From Nematostella vectensis (lineage: Eukaryota; Cnidaria; Anthozoa; Actiniaria; Edwardsiidae): a stretch of 60,000 nucleotides of DNA. Below, one piece after another: positions 45,898 to 59,200 of this stretch. A program made the position numbers and the translations under genes. Within the stretch, counting starts at the first letter, position 1. Every line of letters begins with the position of its first letter. The notes beneath the pieces were generated by a model. That model did not search any database. It was not told the DNA's origin and saw nothing but the letters and a program-made list of their open reading frames with translations. The stretch spans positions 2,875,501 to 2,935,500 of the forward strand of contig NC_064043.1 in the NCBI RefSeq assembly GCF_932526225.1, given 5' to 3'.

Positions 45898-46424
45898 TTA
45901 TGACAATAGTATGTTCAATTGGTACAAGAACCCCCTTTAGGAGAGATTTCCTTCAATGACCAATTGCTTTATACAAACAATATGTGTATTTGAACTTTAA
46001 ATTATATTTGAAAATCGAAAACAAAATTTCCGAAAACAAACTTTTGCACTCGTTTAAAATAAATGCCAACTATAATGTTATGCTTGAATATTGTTACGCT
46101 GTTACATGTTAGGATACAAAACTCTTACAGGAGTTACCAGATTAACTGTTCGTTCTTTACTTGTAGATAATATACTTTTCACAGGGAATTGGTATCTAGT
46201 TGATGAATTGTTTTTGATATGAATGTCTCGTTATCGAAGGATTGTAATTTACCAGCATGCATTAGAGTAAGATCACAACACAACACAACAACTAATAACG
46301 AGTCTTATTCTAGTCCAGTGTCAAGCTCAATAGATAGAGATAGAGTTTTCTGGATAGCTTTGATTTTGAATCAATTAGGACAAGTCCTCAAGTCGTGACT
46401 CTGGGGAAAAAGGTAGTCTGGTTA

Positions 46425-47135
46425 TTTAGGCTCTTGTCAAATCCTAGGCACCTAGTGGTCTGTTTACCAAGGCTTTTGTCAAATCCTAGGCACCTAGTGG
46501 TCTGTTTACCAAGGCTTTTGTCAAATCCTAGGCACCTAGTGGTCTGTTTACCAAGGCTTTTGTCAAATTCTAGGCACCTAGTGGTCTGTTTACTAAGGCT
46601 CTTGTCAAATCCTAGGCACCTATTGGTCTGTTTACCAAGGCTTTTGTCAAATCCTAGGCACCTAGTGGTCTGTTTACCAAGGCTTTTGTCAAATCCTAGG
46701 CACCTAGTGGTCTGTTTACTAAGGCTTTTTTCAAATCCTAGGCACCTAGTGGTCTGTTTACAGAGGCTCTTGTAAATTCCTTGGCACCTAGTGGTCTGTT
46801 TACCAAGGCTCTTGTCAAATCCTAGGCACCTAGTGGTCTGTTTACTAAGGCTTTTGTCAAATCCTTGGCACCTAGTGGTCTGTTTACAGAGGCTTTTTTC
46901 AAATCCTAGGCACCTAGTGGTCTGTTTACAGAGGCTCTTGTAAATTCCTTGGCACCTAGTGGTCTGTTTACCAAGGCTCTTGTCAAATCCTTGGCACCTA
47001 GTGGTCTGTTTACCAAGGCTCCTGCTAAATGCTAGGCACCTAGTGGTCTGTTTACCAAGGCTCCTGCTAAATGCTAGGCACCTATTTAACTGTTTTCCAA
47101 GGCTCCTGTTAAATGCTAGGGACCTAATGGTCTCT
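46425..47135. repeat. 42-bp minisatellite in the EXOC1 3' UTR
   Basis: About 17 copies of AGGCACCTAGTGGTCTGTTT + ACCAAGGCTTTTGTCAAATCCT. Begins within ~10 nt of the stop codon. 42 is a multiple of 3 and the minus strand has an open frame (KSLGKQTTRCLGFD) out of phase with EXOC1. Confidence 0.94.
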
Positions 47136-47136
47136 T

Positions 47137-47289
47137 TCAATGCGAGATTGCGATGTTTGAGAAGAACAGCAACACCTCGTCGATTGTGAATTCCAGCGTG
47201 ATCATTGATCCCGGGTAGCATCTGCTAATCAAGTCTTCGAAGTGTTTGTACTGCTGAATGAACTCTTCCTGCATATTGTGCCACACCAC
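47137..47289 (-). CDS. EXOC1: EXOC1 terminal coding exon
   Basis: 153 nt including stop TGA at 47137-47139. [20 protein letters not shown] and [15 protein letters not shown], ending SNIAISH. A 42-bp minisatellite starts within ~10 nt of the stop and would form the 3' UTR. Confidence 0.94.
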   Translation of the reverse strand: MVWHNMQEEFIQQYKHFEDLISRCYPGSMITLEFTIDEVLLFFSNIAISH

Positions 47290-50200
47290 CTATTTAAACA
47301 AAACAAATGGCACGACGGTTTAAAGAGCTCTTGTCAGCATTACTTGTTGATGGGAAGAATGCTAACATTATGATCATGTGATTATGTGATTATGTTCATC
47401 ACATTGAACCAATCACGTGATTAAACTGAACAGATACCGAACTGAAGATTATTGTGATCAACTTAAACACGAGATACTAACGATCACGTGCTTGAATTGA
47501 AGTAATAGGATGCCATACCCGTGATCACGTGTCATACTCACGATCACGTGCTTAAATTGAACCAATAGGGTGCCATACCCGTGATCACGAGCTTAAATTG
47601 AACCAAAGGGTGCCATACCCGTGATCACATAAAAAAGTTGTTACCTGAAGCAAGTTTTCTTCGTCGCAAAGATGTTTTTCAACTTTCTTGTAGAGGTGCT
47701 CAAGGCCTTTCTTCACCTGCCACAGACAAAGGGCAACCAGAAATTACTTACCAAAACTATACATGCAATCTATGAACAATAAGCTCCTTTCAAAAAGAAA
47801 ATCGTGTAGAGCTGTTTGCTTGTTTCCGTTAATGTTTCGGATCAGAGTTCTAATAATAGTTGTCCTCTGATGGTATCTTATTAATCGGAGTAGTGGAATG
47901 GTTTCTTCTCTGCTTTCCTTGGAACTTTTATTCCTTCGTGTGCTTCCTTTACCTCTTTAGAAGGGTATTCCTTGATGCATTTTCTGAGCTCTTGTTTGCT
48001 AAATGCCAATTGATAGCCGACCTCCTCTGCCTTCACACCTGCTGTAATACGCTCCTGAACTCCCTCGAAAAATATCTAAAACCAACAAGAAGGAGCAACT
48101 TCTGCTAGAATTCTAAAATCACAATAAAAGGGGATATAATAGTATAATAGTATTTATATATAAGTAGTTTGGTTTAAGGCGACGTTTATTAAAATTAAGT
48201 AATAGAAGGTAAAAAATATCCAAGGAGTAAATAAAAATGAACGAAACCAACGAAAATGAAGTAGAATTCTTATGAAAAAGTCAAAGAAAGCTGGACTTTT
48301 TCTTCATTTGGACAAAACTTGTGTTTGTCTTTTCGATGTTAACCCATTGACTCCTGGCTTTTTTGGAGCTGAATTTACAAAAAAACAGACTGAAAACAGA
48401 TACCTCCCCCCCTATTCTGAGTTTTATACAGCCCGTCAAAGTCAAACACAGCTGCACCTAGTCAGCGGTATCCAAGCTTTCCAACAGTGCTTTGTGGTCC
48501 CCACTTTTAATCCCTCGTCGATGTGCTGAAGCCAGCACAAGTTGATGGTTGCTTGTATTTTTCATCAAAAATACAGCTATGAGCATATTAGGAGAGTGTC
48601 TCAGGACATCATGAAGTCTTTTGGGGCATAATTGAGTGCTTTGCTTATGGATATTTGCAAGCAAAGGTGGATTCATGATGATTTTTTCTTGTTTGGCTTT
48701 GCCCGGATGAGAAAATAATTTTCTAATGAATCACCACAGCTCTCCTAAATGCTGTCTTTTCTGAAACCAAATTGATTCCAAAATTGTTTACACTGCTATT
48801 CTGGGTCTGTATGGCCTGGAATTGATTCGTTTGGCTTCGGGGTGAAAAGACTTATAAAAAACCATCTGACTTTGGGGAGAGGAGTGTTGACTGGCCCTCC
48901 CCTCGTGAATTTTCCCCTGGATCTCCCAGAATGCTTTGCAATATGTAAAGATATTTTCGTGGTTGTACAGTCCTTCAAGGAATGAACATTGTGTTTTTAG
49001 GCCAAGGAAATGTACCTGGAGGATCAGAATAAAGGTATCTATTTGTGTCTTGAGCTGTGTTTGCTGATTTCTCTCCCTTGTGTGGTATTTTGAGCGTTTT
49101 ATTGAGAGGGGTGATTCTGCTTTTCTCTCCTTGTTCGATTTGAGATTTGTCAAAGAACCTGTGCTATTATTTGGCTTAAGAGTAGATGCCAACACCTTGG
49201 TTGGATGCATATCTGCAAGACCATTTATCCCTTAGACTGATGCCTGAGTATCTTCATCTTGTTGTGTTTATTTTGAATTTATGAATTTTTTGGGTTGTGG
49301 GTACTTCCCAAAGCCGGTACAGGCCGGTTGAGGGGTCAATGTGTTAATCTGATCAAAAAATATAAATAAAATTTTGGGTGCTCCATTCCTATGATCTGTT
49401 AGAAAAAAATGCTCATCCAAGTCCGTCATTTTTTCTGTTGTGTATCGGGCTTTCTGTGGTGTATCGGATTTCTTGTGGTGTATCGGGTTTCCTGTGGTGT
49501 ATCGGGCTTTCTGTGGAATTCCAAAGGAATCCCGAAGAGAGAGTCAGGGACTAGGCGGCTTACATTGAGTTTCTCCATTGGTCTTCCCAGCATCTCGCGC
49601 ACGTAGGCATCCAGGCTGACGTTGTACTTCTGCTTGGCGTCACGCCGCTCATTCTCAAGGCACGAGATCTTGAGCCGAGACAAGACCCCTAGAACAGGCG
49701 ACATGCAACGTATGAGCAAGATAAGCGACAAGCAGCGATATGATGTGACATGCATCGATATTGGCTAGGCGACATGCAACGTATGAGCAAGATAAGCGAC
49801 AAGCAGCGATATGATGTGCATCGATATTGGCTAGGCGACATGCAACGTATGAGCAAGATAAGCGACAAGCGGTGATATGATGTGACATGCATCGATATGG
49901 GCTAGGCGACAAGCATCGAAATAGGATACGCGACAATAAGCGACATGCGATTCGCGACAAGCATCGAAATAGGATACGCGACAATAAGCGACATGCGATT
50001 CGCGACAAGCATATACAACGGATACGCGACAAGCACCGACAAATGATACGCGACAAAGTATCGATAAGTGATACGTGACAAGCATCGTTTTGGGATAGTC
50101 GAAGTCTTTATAAGCTTGCGATATTCGGTAAAGATAGCCATGAATTCTCGTCATAAATATTTGACAACAGCCAACTAAAATAACGTTAAAATACCAACAA

Positions 50201-53200
50201 ACACAGAAAAATATTGAACAGTATGATCAGACTTACGAAACAAATGATGGTAGTTTTCTGAAAAAGAAAAAAAAAGTGTTAGTGTTATTCCATATAACCT
50301 GATTCATGACATTCACTGTGCCCATCTGGGGCGTCACATAAGCGTAATCTTACCAAGCGTGACCACCATCTGCCGTGTCACGTAATCTTACCAAGCGTGA
50401 CCGTCATCTGCCGTGTCACGTAATCTTACCAAGCGTGACCGTCATCTGCCGTGTCACGTAATCTTACCAAGCGTGACCGTCATCTACCGTGTCACGTAAT
50501 TTTACAAAGCGTAACCACCATCTGCTGTGTCACATCATCTTATAAAGCGTAACCACCATCTGCTGTGTCACATAATCTTACTAAGCGTGACCACCATCTG
50601 CCGTGTCACATAATCTTATAAAGCGTAACCACCATCTGCTGTGTCACATAATCTTATAAAGCGTAACCACCATCTGCCGTGTCACATAATCTTACTAAGC
50701 GTAACCACCATCTGCTGTGTCACATAATCTTATAAAGCGTAACCACCATCTGCTGTGTCACGTAATCTTACAAAGCGTGACTACCATCTGCTGTGTCACA
50801 TAATCTTACAAAGCGTGACCACCATCTGCTGTGTCACATTATCTTACTAAGCGTGACCACCATCTGCTGTGTCACATAATCTTATAAAGCGTAACCACCA
50901 TCTGCTGTGTCACGTAATCTTACAAAGCGTGACCACCATCTGCTGTGTCACATAATCTTACAAAGCGTGACCACCATCTGCTGTGTCACATTATCTTACT
51001 AAGCGTGACCACCATCTGCTGTGTCACATTATCTTACTAAGCGTGACCACCATCTGCCGTGTCACGTAATCTTACAAAGCGTTACCACCATCTGCTGTGT
51101 CATGCAATCTTACAAAGCGTGACCACCATCTGCTGTGTCACATTATCTTACTAAGCGTGACCACCATCTGCCGTGTCACGTAATCTACCAAGCATGACCA
51201 CCATTGCTGTGTCACGTAATCTTACAAAGCGTGACCACCATCTGCTGTGTCATGCAATCTTACAAAGCGTGACCACCATCTGCTGTGTCACATAATCTTA
51301 CAAAGCGTGACTGTTATCTGCCGTGTCATGTAATCTACCAAGCATGACCACCATCTGCCGTGTCACGTAATCTTACAAAGCGTGACTGTTATCTGCCGTG
51401 TCATGTAATCTACCAAGCATGACCACCATCTGCCGTGTCACGTAATCTTACTAAGCGTGACCACCATCTGCTGTGTCACGTAATCTTACAAAGCGTGACC
51501 ACCATCTGCTTTGTCACGTGATCTTACCAAGCGTGACCACCGCCCTTGGACTCTTCACGTGCTCTGCGGCCACGCGCTCCACATTATCAAAAACCACTTT
51601 GATAAGCTGATGGAACGCTCGATCCAGGTCCGTCCGCCGTTCAGCACTCTTGAAGATCCCTTCTGATATTTCCGCAAACTCCTACCGATACAAAAAGACT
51701 GACTCGTACAGAATTCAAGACGGCTGCGCAGAAGAAACGGGTGTGAGATGAAAATAACTACATAAAAGTTAACAGTTTGGTATGGTTGTAATTCGCCATT
51801 ATTTCGCCTATGCTGTTAAACGGAGGTTTCGTAGGCTGTGAAACCCCAGGCAAATGATGTGTTCATCTCAGTACTGAATTAAATCTGTTTGAATCACGGT
51901 AGGTTTCAATCCATACTACAATAAAAAAACTCAACTCTATTTTTAAATGATCAAATAATATTGGGAAAGTTGGATATTTAAAACAAAACATTGAAACAAA
52001 AGTCGGGTCAGCGGACTCACCTCGAATTTTGCAACAAATGGTAAAATGCCGCATCTCTTGTTCTTCTGAATTCTGACCTCTTCGATTTGCTTCTTGAGGT
52101 TTGCCTGAAAGATGCCAGATCACACTTAAAATGCGGATAATGTATTGGGACATGTGTGTGACGTCACCAAATGCACGTATGACGTCATGGGACATATGTG
52201 TGACGTCACCAAATGCACGTATTACGTCATGGGACATGTGTGTGACGCCACTAAACACACGTTTGTCATGGAACATGCGTTTGACGTCGCAAAACACACG
52301 TATGTATGACATCATGGCACGTGTGTGACGTCACAAAACACACGTATGATATCGTTGTACATGGGTTTGGGTTAGTGAAAATGATGTTATAGTGGTTGTT
52401 GAAACGAAATCTTACCGTATGCACAAGCTTAGGACGGTGTTACGATAAACTTATCAAAAAGCCTCTTGACCACGATGAGATATCAGGTGAGCAGGGTGTT
52501 ACTTACGATAAACTTATCAAAAAGCCTCTTGACCACGATGAGATATCAGGCGAGCAGGGTGTTACTTACGATAAACTTATCAAAAAGTCTCTTGAGCACG
52601 ATGAGATATCAGGCGAGCAGGGTGTTACTTACGATAAACTTATCAAAAAGCCTCTTGACCACGATGAGATATCAGGCGAGCAGGGTGTTACTTACGATAA
52701 ACTTATCAAAAAGCCTCTTGACCACGATGAGATATCAGGCGGGCAGGGTGTTACTTACGATAAACTTATCAAAAAGCCTCTTGACCACGATGAGACAGTT
52801 CCCCAGCTGCTGGCTCAGATATGACACGGGAGCCCCTGACAGTTGGTTTGAGATGACGTATTGCCCGATACGGACAAGCATGTACATGGTATTACTGAAA
52901 CAAAATACAGAATTGACATAATACATTTATATTACTTAGCACCAGCATTACTTGGCACATTGTGAATATATTCATGGTTTTAATAATGATTGATTGTACT
53001 TACAAGCTGTCCAGTTTATCAGCAAACTGAATGAAGGCGTTCAACTCCACTTCCAAAACACTGAACAGACCTTGCATCACCTTCCTACAAAACACAAACA
53101 CTTAGTCACCAACATCACTTGAGCCACCAAGCCACAAACACTTAGTCACCAACATCACTTGAGCCACCAAGCCACAAACACTTAGTCACCAACATCACTT

Positions 53201-56200
53201 GAGCCAGTATGCCACAAACACTTAGTCACCAACATCACTTGAGCCACCAGGCCACAAACACTTAGTCACCAACATCACTTGAGCCACCAAGCCACAAACA
53301 CTTAGTCACCAACATCACTTGAGCCAGTATGCCACAAACACTTAGTCACCAACATCACTTGAGCCACCAAGCCACAAACACTTAGTCACCAACATCACTT
53401 GAGCCACCAGGCCACAAACACTTAGTCACCAACATCACTTGAGCCACCAGGCCACAAACACTTAGTCACCAACATCACTTGAGCCACCAAGCCACAAACA
53501 CTTAAGTCACCAACATCACTTGAGCCACCAGGCCACAAACACTTAGTCACCAACATCACTTGAGCCACCAAGCCACAAACACTTAGTCACCAATATCACT
53601 TGAGCCACCAGGCCACAAACACTTAGTCACCAACATCACTTGAGCCACCAGGCCACAAACACTTAGTCACCAACATCACTTGAGCCACCAGGCCACAAAC
53701 ACTTAGTCACCAACATCACTTGAGCCACCAGGCCACAAACACTTAATCACTAACATCACTTGAGCCACCAGGCCACAAACACTTAGTCACCAACATCACT
53801 TGAGCCAGTATGCCACAAACACTTAGTCACCAATATCACTTGAGCCACCAGGCCACAAACACTTAGTCACCAACATCACTTGAGCCACCAGGCCACAAAC
53901 ACTTAGTCACCAACATCACTTGAGCCACCACGCCACAAACACTTAGTAACCAACATCACTTGAGCCACCAGGCCACAAACACTTAGTCACCAACATCACT
54001 TGAGCCAGTATGCCACAAACACTTAGTCACCAACATCACTTGAGCCACCAGGCCACAAACACTTAGTCACCAACATCACTTGAGCCACCAAGCCACAAAC
54101 ACTTAGTCACCAACATCACTTGAGCCAGTATGCCACAAACACTTAGTCACCAACATCACTTGAGCCACCAAGCCACAAACACTTAGTCACCAACATCACT
54201 TGAGCCACCAGGCCACAAACACTTAGTCACCAACATCACTTGAGCCACCAAGCCACAAACACTTAGTCACCAACATCACTTGAGCCAGTATGCCACAAAC
54301 ACTTAGTCACCAACATCACTTGAGCCACCAAGCCACAAACACTTAGTCACCAACATCACTTGAGCCACCAAGCCACAAACACTTAGTCACCAACATCACT
54401 TGAGCCACCAGGCCACAAACACTTAGTCACCAACATCACTTGAGCCACCAGGCCACAAACACTTAGTCACCAACATCACTTGAGCCACCAGGCCACAAAT
54501 ACTTAGTCACCAACATCACTTGAGCCAGTATGCCACAAACACTTAGTCTCCAACATCACTTGAGCCACCAGGCCACAAACACTTAGTCACCAACATCACT
54601 TGAGCCACCAAGCCACAAACACTTAGTCACCAACATCACTTGAGCCACCAGGCCACAAATACTTAGTCACCAACATCACTTGAGCCACCAAGCCACAAAT
54701 ACTTAGTCACCAACATCACTTGAGCCACCAGGCCACAAACATTTAGTCATCGTCTGTATCAGGTGCCCCAGGCAAGTTGAGCCAACAGTGCAAGCATTGT
54801 TAGCAAACATAAGGTGCATTCACTTACAACATGCCATGCAATGTCGTGGGTCACAATGTTGCGAGATGCTGACGGCAACAAGCATAGCCAGAACAGAAAA
54901 CAATTCATTGTTTTGTTACAATCTCTACCATATAGCATAGCCTTGTGAATGTACCTTTTAATACAGCGTTTTATTGATAGTATTCTTTATGAGAAAACAA
55001 CCACAATATGTCATTTTTTGTGATTTAAATCATTTTTACTGATGCACTGCACGAGACAGTTTCAGAATGGAAGGACATGTTTTTTAAGTGGTGTATTTAT
55101 GGCTTAGTGCATTTATCGAGTGCTTAGAGCTTAGGTGAATTTATTTCAAGAAATGTTGGTATTACTGCACGTGGGTGAGGCATTGCACTACAGGATTTAT
55201 ATCACGCCAAAGCGCGTATTATGGTTTTAAACATACTTTATTTCTTCACGTCGTTCAATCATCTTTTTTCTTCTGCAGAGAGAATAACCACGAGATAATG
55301 GGGTCAGAACTTGGTCAAGAGAGAATAATTATGATATCATGAAAAAAAGTTAAATTAACATTAATTTAATAATGGCAACTATTTTATATTTGGCCTCTTT
55401 TATGAACATTAACTTTTTATTCCAAGGTATGGAACAGATTAAGCATGTAGAGTATAAAACAACAGCATTCACCAAAAAAACTGAGAATCATAAATATGAA
55501 TCTGTCCTTTATCTCAGATATCAAATAGATGGCCGTTAGGGGCTGAGTAATGATAATCTCCTACCTGACTTCCTCGTCCAGCTGTTTTCTTTCTTTCACG
55601 TCACTGGAAAGGAAATACAACAAGCTTATTTAGAGTATATCAGTAATTCGCTCAATCTACGGATGGAAACAGATACTTTGTGTGAATGATCTACGGATGG
55701 AAACAGATACTTTGTGTGGATGACCTACGGATGGAAACAGTTACTTTGTGTGGATGATCTACGGATGGAAACAGATACTTTGTGTGAATGATCTACGGAT
55801 GGAAACAGATACTTTGTGTGAATGATCTACGGATGGAAACAGATACTTTGTGTGAATGATCTACGGATGGAAACAGATAATTTGTGTGAATGATCTACGG
55901 ATGGAAACAGATACTTTGTGTGAATGATCTACGGATGGAAACAGATACTTTGTGTGAATGATCTATGGATGGAAACAGATACTTTGTGTGAATGATACTG
56001 TTTCGGAGCAGGGGTGTAGCCAGAGCAGCCAAAGATACAGTAAATGTACGAGACATTATTTAAAATACTGGGGAAAATGCCTTGAAAGTGCCTTTTGGGC
56101 CCCCTCCTGTTAAAAATCCTGGCTACGCCACTGAGAGGGGTATATACTGGCAAGAGAGGGTTGTGGGAGGCAGGGGCGTAGCCAGGGGGTGGCCTAGGGG

Positions 56201-59200
56201 ACCCAGGCCCCTCATCTAGCAGCCAAAAATACAGTAAATGTGTGAGAAATTATCTAAAACACAGGAGACAAAGCCTTGAAAGTCCCTCCTGTTAAAAATC
56301 CAGGCTACACCACTGGGGAGAGTAAGATGGTGGTATTATTGGCCTTCTCTAAACAGCCATTTCTCTCAGGCTCAAAGAGGGGTGGCTTAAAAGGTTACAC
56401 TTTTTTTACAGCTGTCTAATCTGATTCACACTACAAAACAATGTTTCCACCACAGTAATTAAACACAATTGATGCAAACTAGGACAAAACAGACTACAAA
56501 AGCAAAAAGGTAAACTCAATCATATTTCGTGCGACATGCAAATACTCACGTAAAGTCAATAGGAGATGGTTTGTTGGTCTTACTCATCAACGCACCATCT
56601 GAAGTGTCACTTCCTGATGCAGAGACTGCATCTGCAACCTGAAACCACACAGAAAACAAGGCTCTTCCAGCAGTTTGCGATTAACATAGCTAGGAAGTAT
56701 GCCCAGGACATAATTACACAAAACCTCAAAGATATTTTTAGCAGATGCCAGTAACAATAACTGTAATGACAATAAAAGTTGAATTTTGCAGGGTTTTTAT
56801 TTCAATTATGGGCTTTCCAGATTTTTTCTCATAAATTTTCATATAATGACTTATGAACGGATCCTAATTAGAGACCAGCTCACAGAGTGTTTATGAGCTA
56901 AAATAGCAATCTTTGAGTATCGTACTCACGTCAAACTCATCCGCAGAGAGGTCGAAAAATTTCTGAATGAATTCCTGCTCCGACGTACACACAGGCTCAA
57001 GCTCAGAAAGTAATATGTCAAAGACCTACAACAAACACAACAATAGGTAAGAGGCGCTAGGCAATCTGAGTGTGTCTGAGGCTTGGCAAAGACCTACAAC
57101 AAACACAACAATAGGTAAGAGGTGCTAGGCAATCTGAGTGTCTCTGAGGCTTGGCAAAGACCTACAACAAACACAACAATAGGTAAGAGGCGCTAGGCAA
57201 TCTGAGTGTGTCTGGGGCTTGGCAAAGACCTACAACAAACACAACAATAGGTAAGAGGCACTATGCAATCTGAGTGTGTCTGGGGCTTGGCAAAGACCTA
57301 CAACAAACACAACAATAGGTAAGAGGCGCTAGGCAATCTGAGTGTGTCTGGGGCTTGGCAATATGCTGTGACTACTCTGTATGCTCAAACAGGACCAAAC
57401 AAAAAAATGCAGGTGTTGTAGATCCCTTACCCTGTCAAACCTTCCTCGTATATCTAGCGGTTCTGTGGCAGAATCCACTGAACCAATAGAACCTGATCGT
57501 GAGCGTGTTTCAGAGCCAGAGTCACCAGTGTCTTTTCTGTCACGGCGGCCAAAGCGATGTGTGGATACTCGCGGGCTGGGGCGAGGACTGGATCTAAGGC
57601 TTGCTGTGTCTTCTCGGCTTTTTGCAGGGGATGCAACAGTCATCTTAAATGTTGCAATGGCCGCTGCAAACCAACAGCATTAGGGAGGGCCATAAATGAC
57701 TAAGTAAAAGGTGGTACAAAATAAGAATGATAATCAGCATAAGCCGCAGCATAATAAAGCAATTAATAGTAACAAAAAAAACATACTCTTATCACTTCTC
57801 TTCTGCGCCTTCTGCCATGCCCATCGATTCCCCCCTCCCCATGTTGCCAACCCCCTTCTGAAAAACATCCTTCTCCCGTACCTATGTGGTAAAAAATGGA
57901 TTGGTGTCATAAATCCACTATTGTTTGCCATTCTTACATCGAGTGCCTCCCTTGGTTGAAAGGCGCTGCTTGGCTGACTCAAAGAATTCCTTGACCTCTC
58001 GCTCATACACTTTGTTAAGGGACTGGATGTACGCCTAAAAACATGAAAAAATATGTGTTATTTATTATCTCCCTCATCGCTCTTTTCACATCACATCACT
58101 GCCATCATAACAACAACAAAACAACACTAATAATCATAATCATAATATAGTAACAATGATAATACCATTGGGAATGCAAACTTGAGAAAGATGTACTTCA
58201 AGGAGTAAACAAAAAAGCCCTAGTACATACATTTTACTTAAATAGAGTGTAAGAATAAGAATTCCTAAAAAACGTATATTCTTACCAAACATAAGTCCAT
58301 GAAGAGCTCTTGATCAACCACTTTGAGCCACTTCATGAGTCCAGTGTATGGGAGCAAGTCCTTGTGGCAGTTCAGGTGCTTTGGAAGGTGCATTTCACTG
58401 GAGTAACGAACAGGCGTCTCACTATCTAGACCCTGTCGCCAAGAAGTTTCTCAAAATAAACACGAGATGACTAAGAAGGATAGTGGTGGAAGAAGGGGGA
58501 GGTACAGAGAACAAAGGAGGGAGGAGGGGGGCAGAGAGCAGAGAAGGGAAGAGTGAGGAGGGGAGGAATGCCTAAGAATGAATGAGGATGGAGAGAGGAA
58601 GGGGGGATGAAGAATAGAGTAGGGGAAGGGAAAAATAAGGGAGAAGGGCAGAGAATGGATGAGGATGGAGAGAGGAAGGGGGGATAAAGAATGGAGTAGG
58701 GGAGGAGAAAAATAAGGGAGAAGGGTAGAGAATGGATGAGGATGGAGAGAGGGAGGGGGGATGAAAAATGGAGTAGGGGAAGAGAAAAATAAGGGAGAAG
58801 GGCAGAGAATGGATGAGGATGGAGAGAGGGAGGGGGGATGAAGAATGAAGTAGGGGAAGAGAAAAATAAGGGAGAAGGGAAGAGAATGAATGAGGATGGA
58901 GAGAGGGAGGGAGGATGAAGAATGAAGTATGGGAAGAGAAAAATAAGGGAGAAGGGCAGAGAATGGATGAGGATGGAGAGAGGGAGGGGGGATGAAGAAT
59001 GAAGTAGGGGAAGGGAAAAATAAGGGAGAAGGGCAGAGAATGGATGAGGATGGAGAGAGGGAGGGGGGATGAAGAATGGAGTTGGGGAAGAGAAAAATAA
59101 GGGAGAAGGGCAAATAATGAATGAGAATGGAGAGAGGGAGGGGGGGATGAAAAATGCAGTAGGGGAAGGGAAAAATAAGGGGGAAGGGCAGAGAATGGAT

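Larger units (their letters stand above)
44487..46424. other. intergenic region between EXOC1 and the SVEP1-like gene
   Basis: AT-rich unique sequence. It must hold the SVEP1-like promoter and probably the EXOC1 3' end. Short ORFs here (45211-45555 minus, 45371-45586 plus) overlap on opposite strands and show no recognisable motif. Confidence 0.6.

Noticed and set aside
46388-47221. 277-codon minus-strand ORF starting [16 protein letters not shown]
   Set aside because: Its start is the EXOC1 last exon read in the wrong frame and the rest is the 42-bp array.
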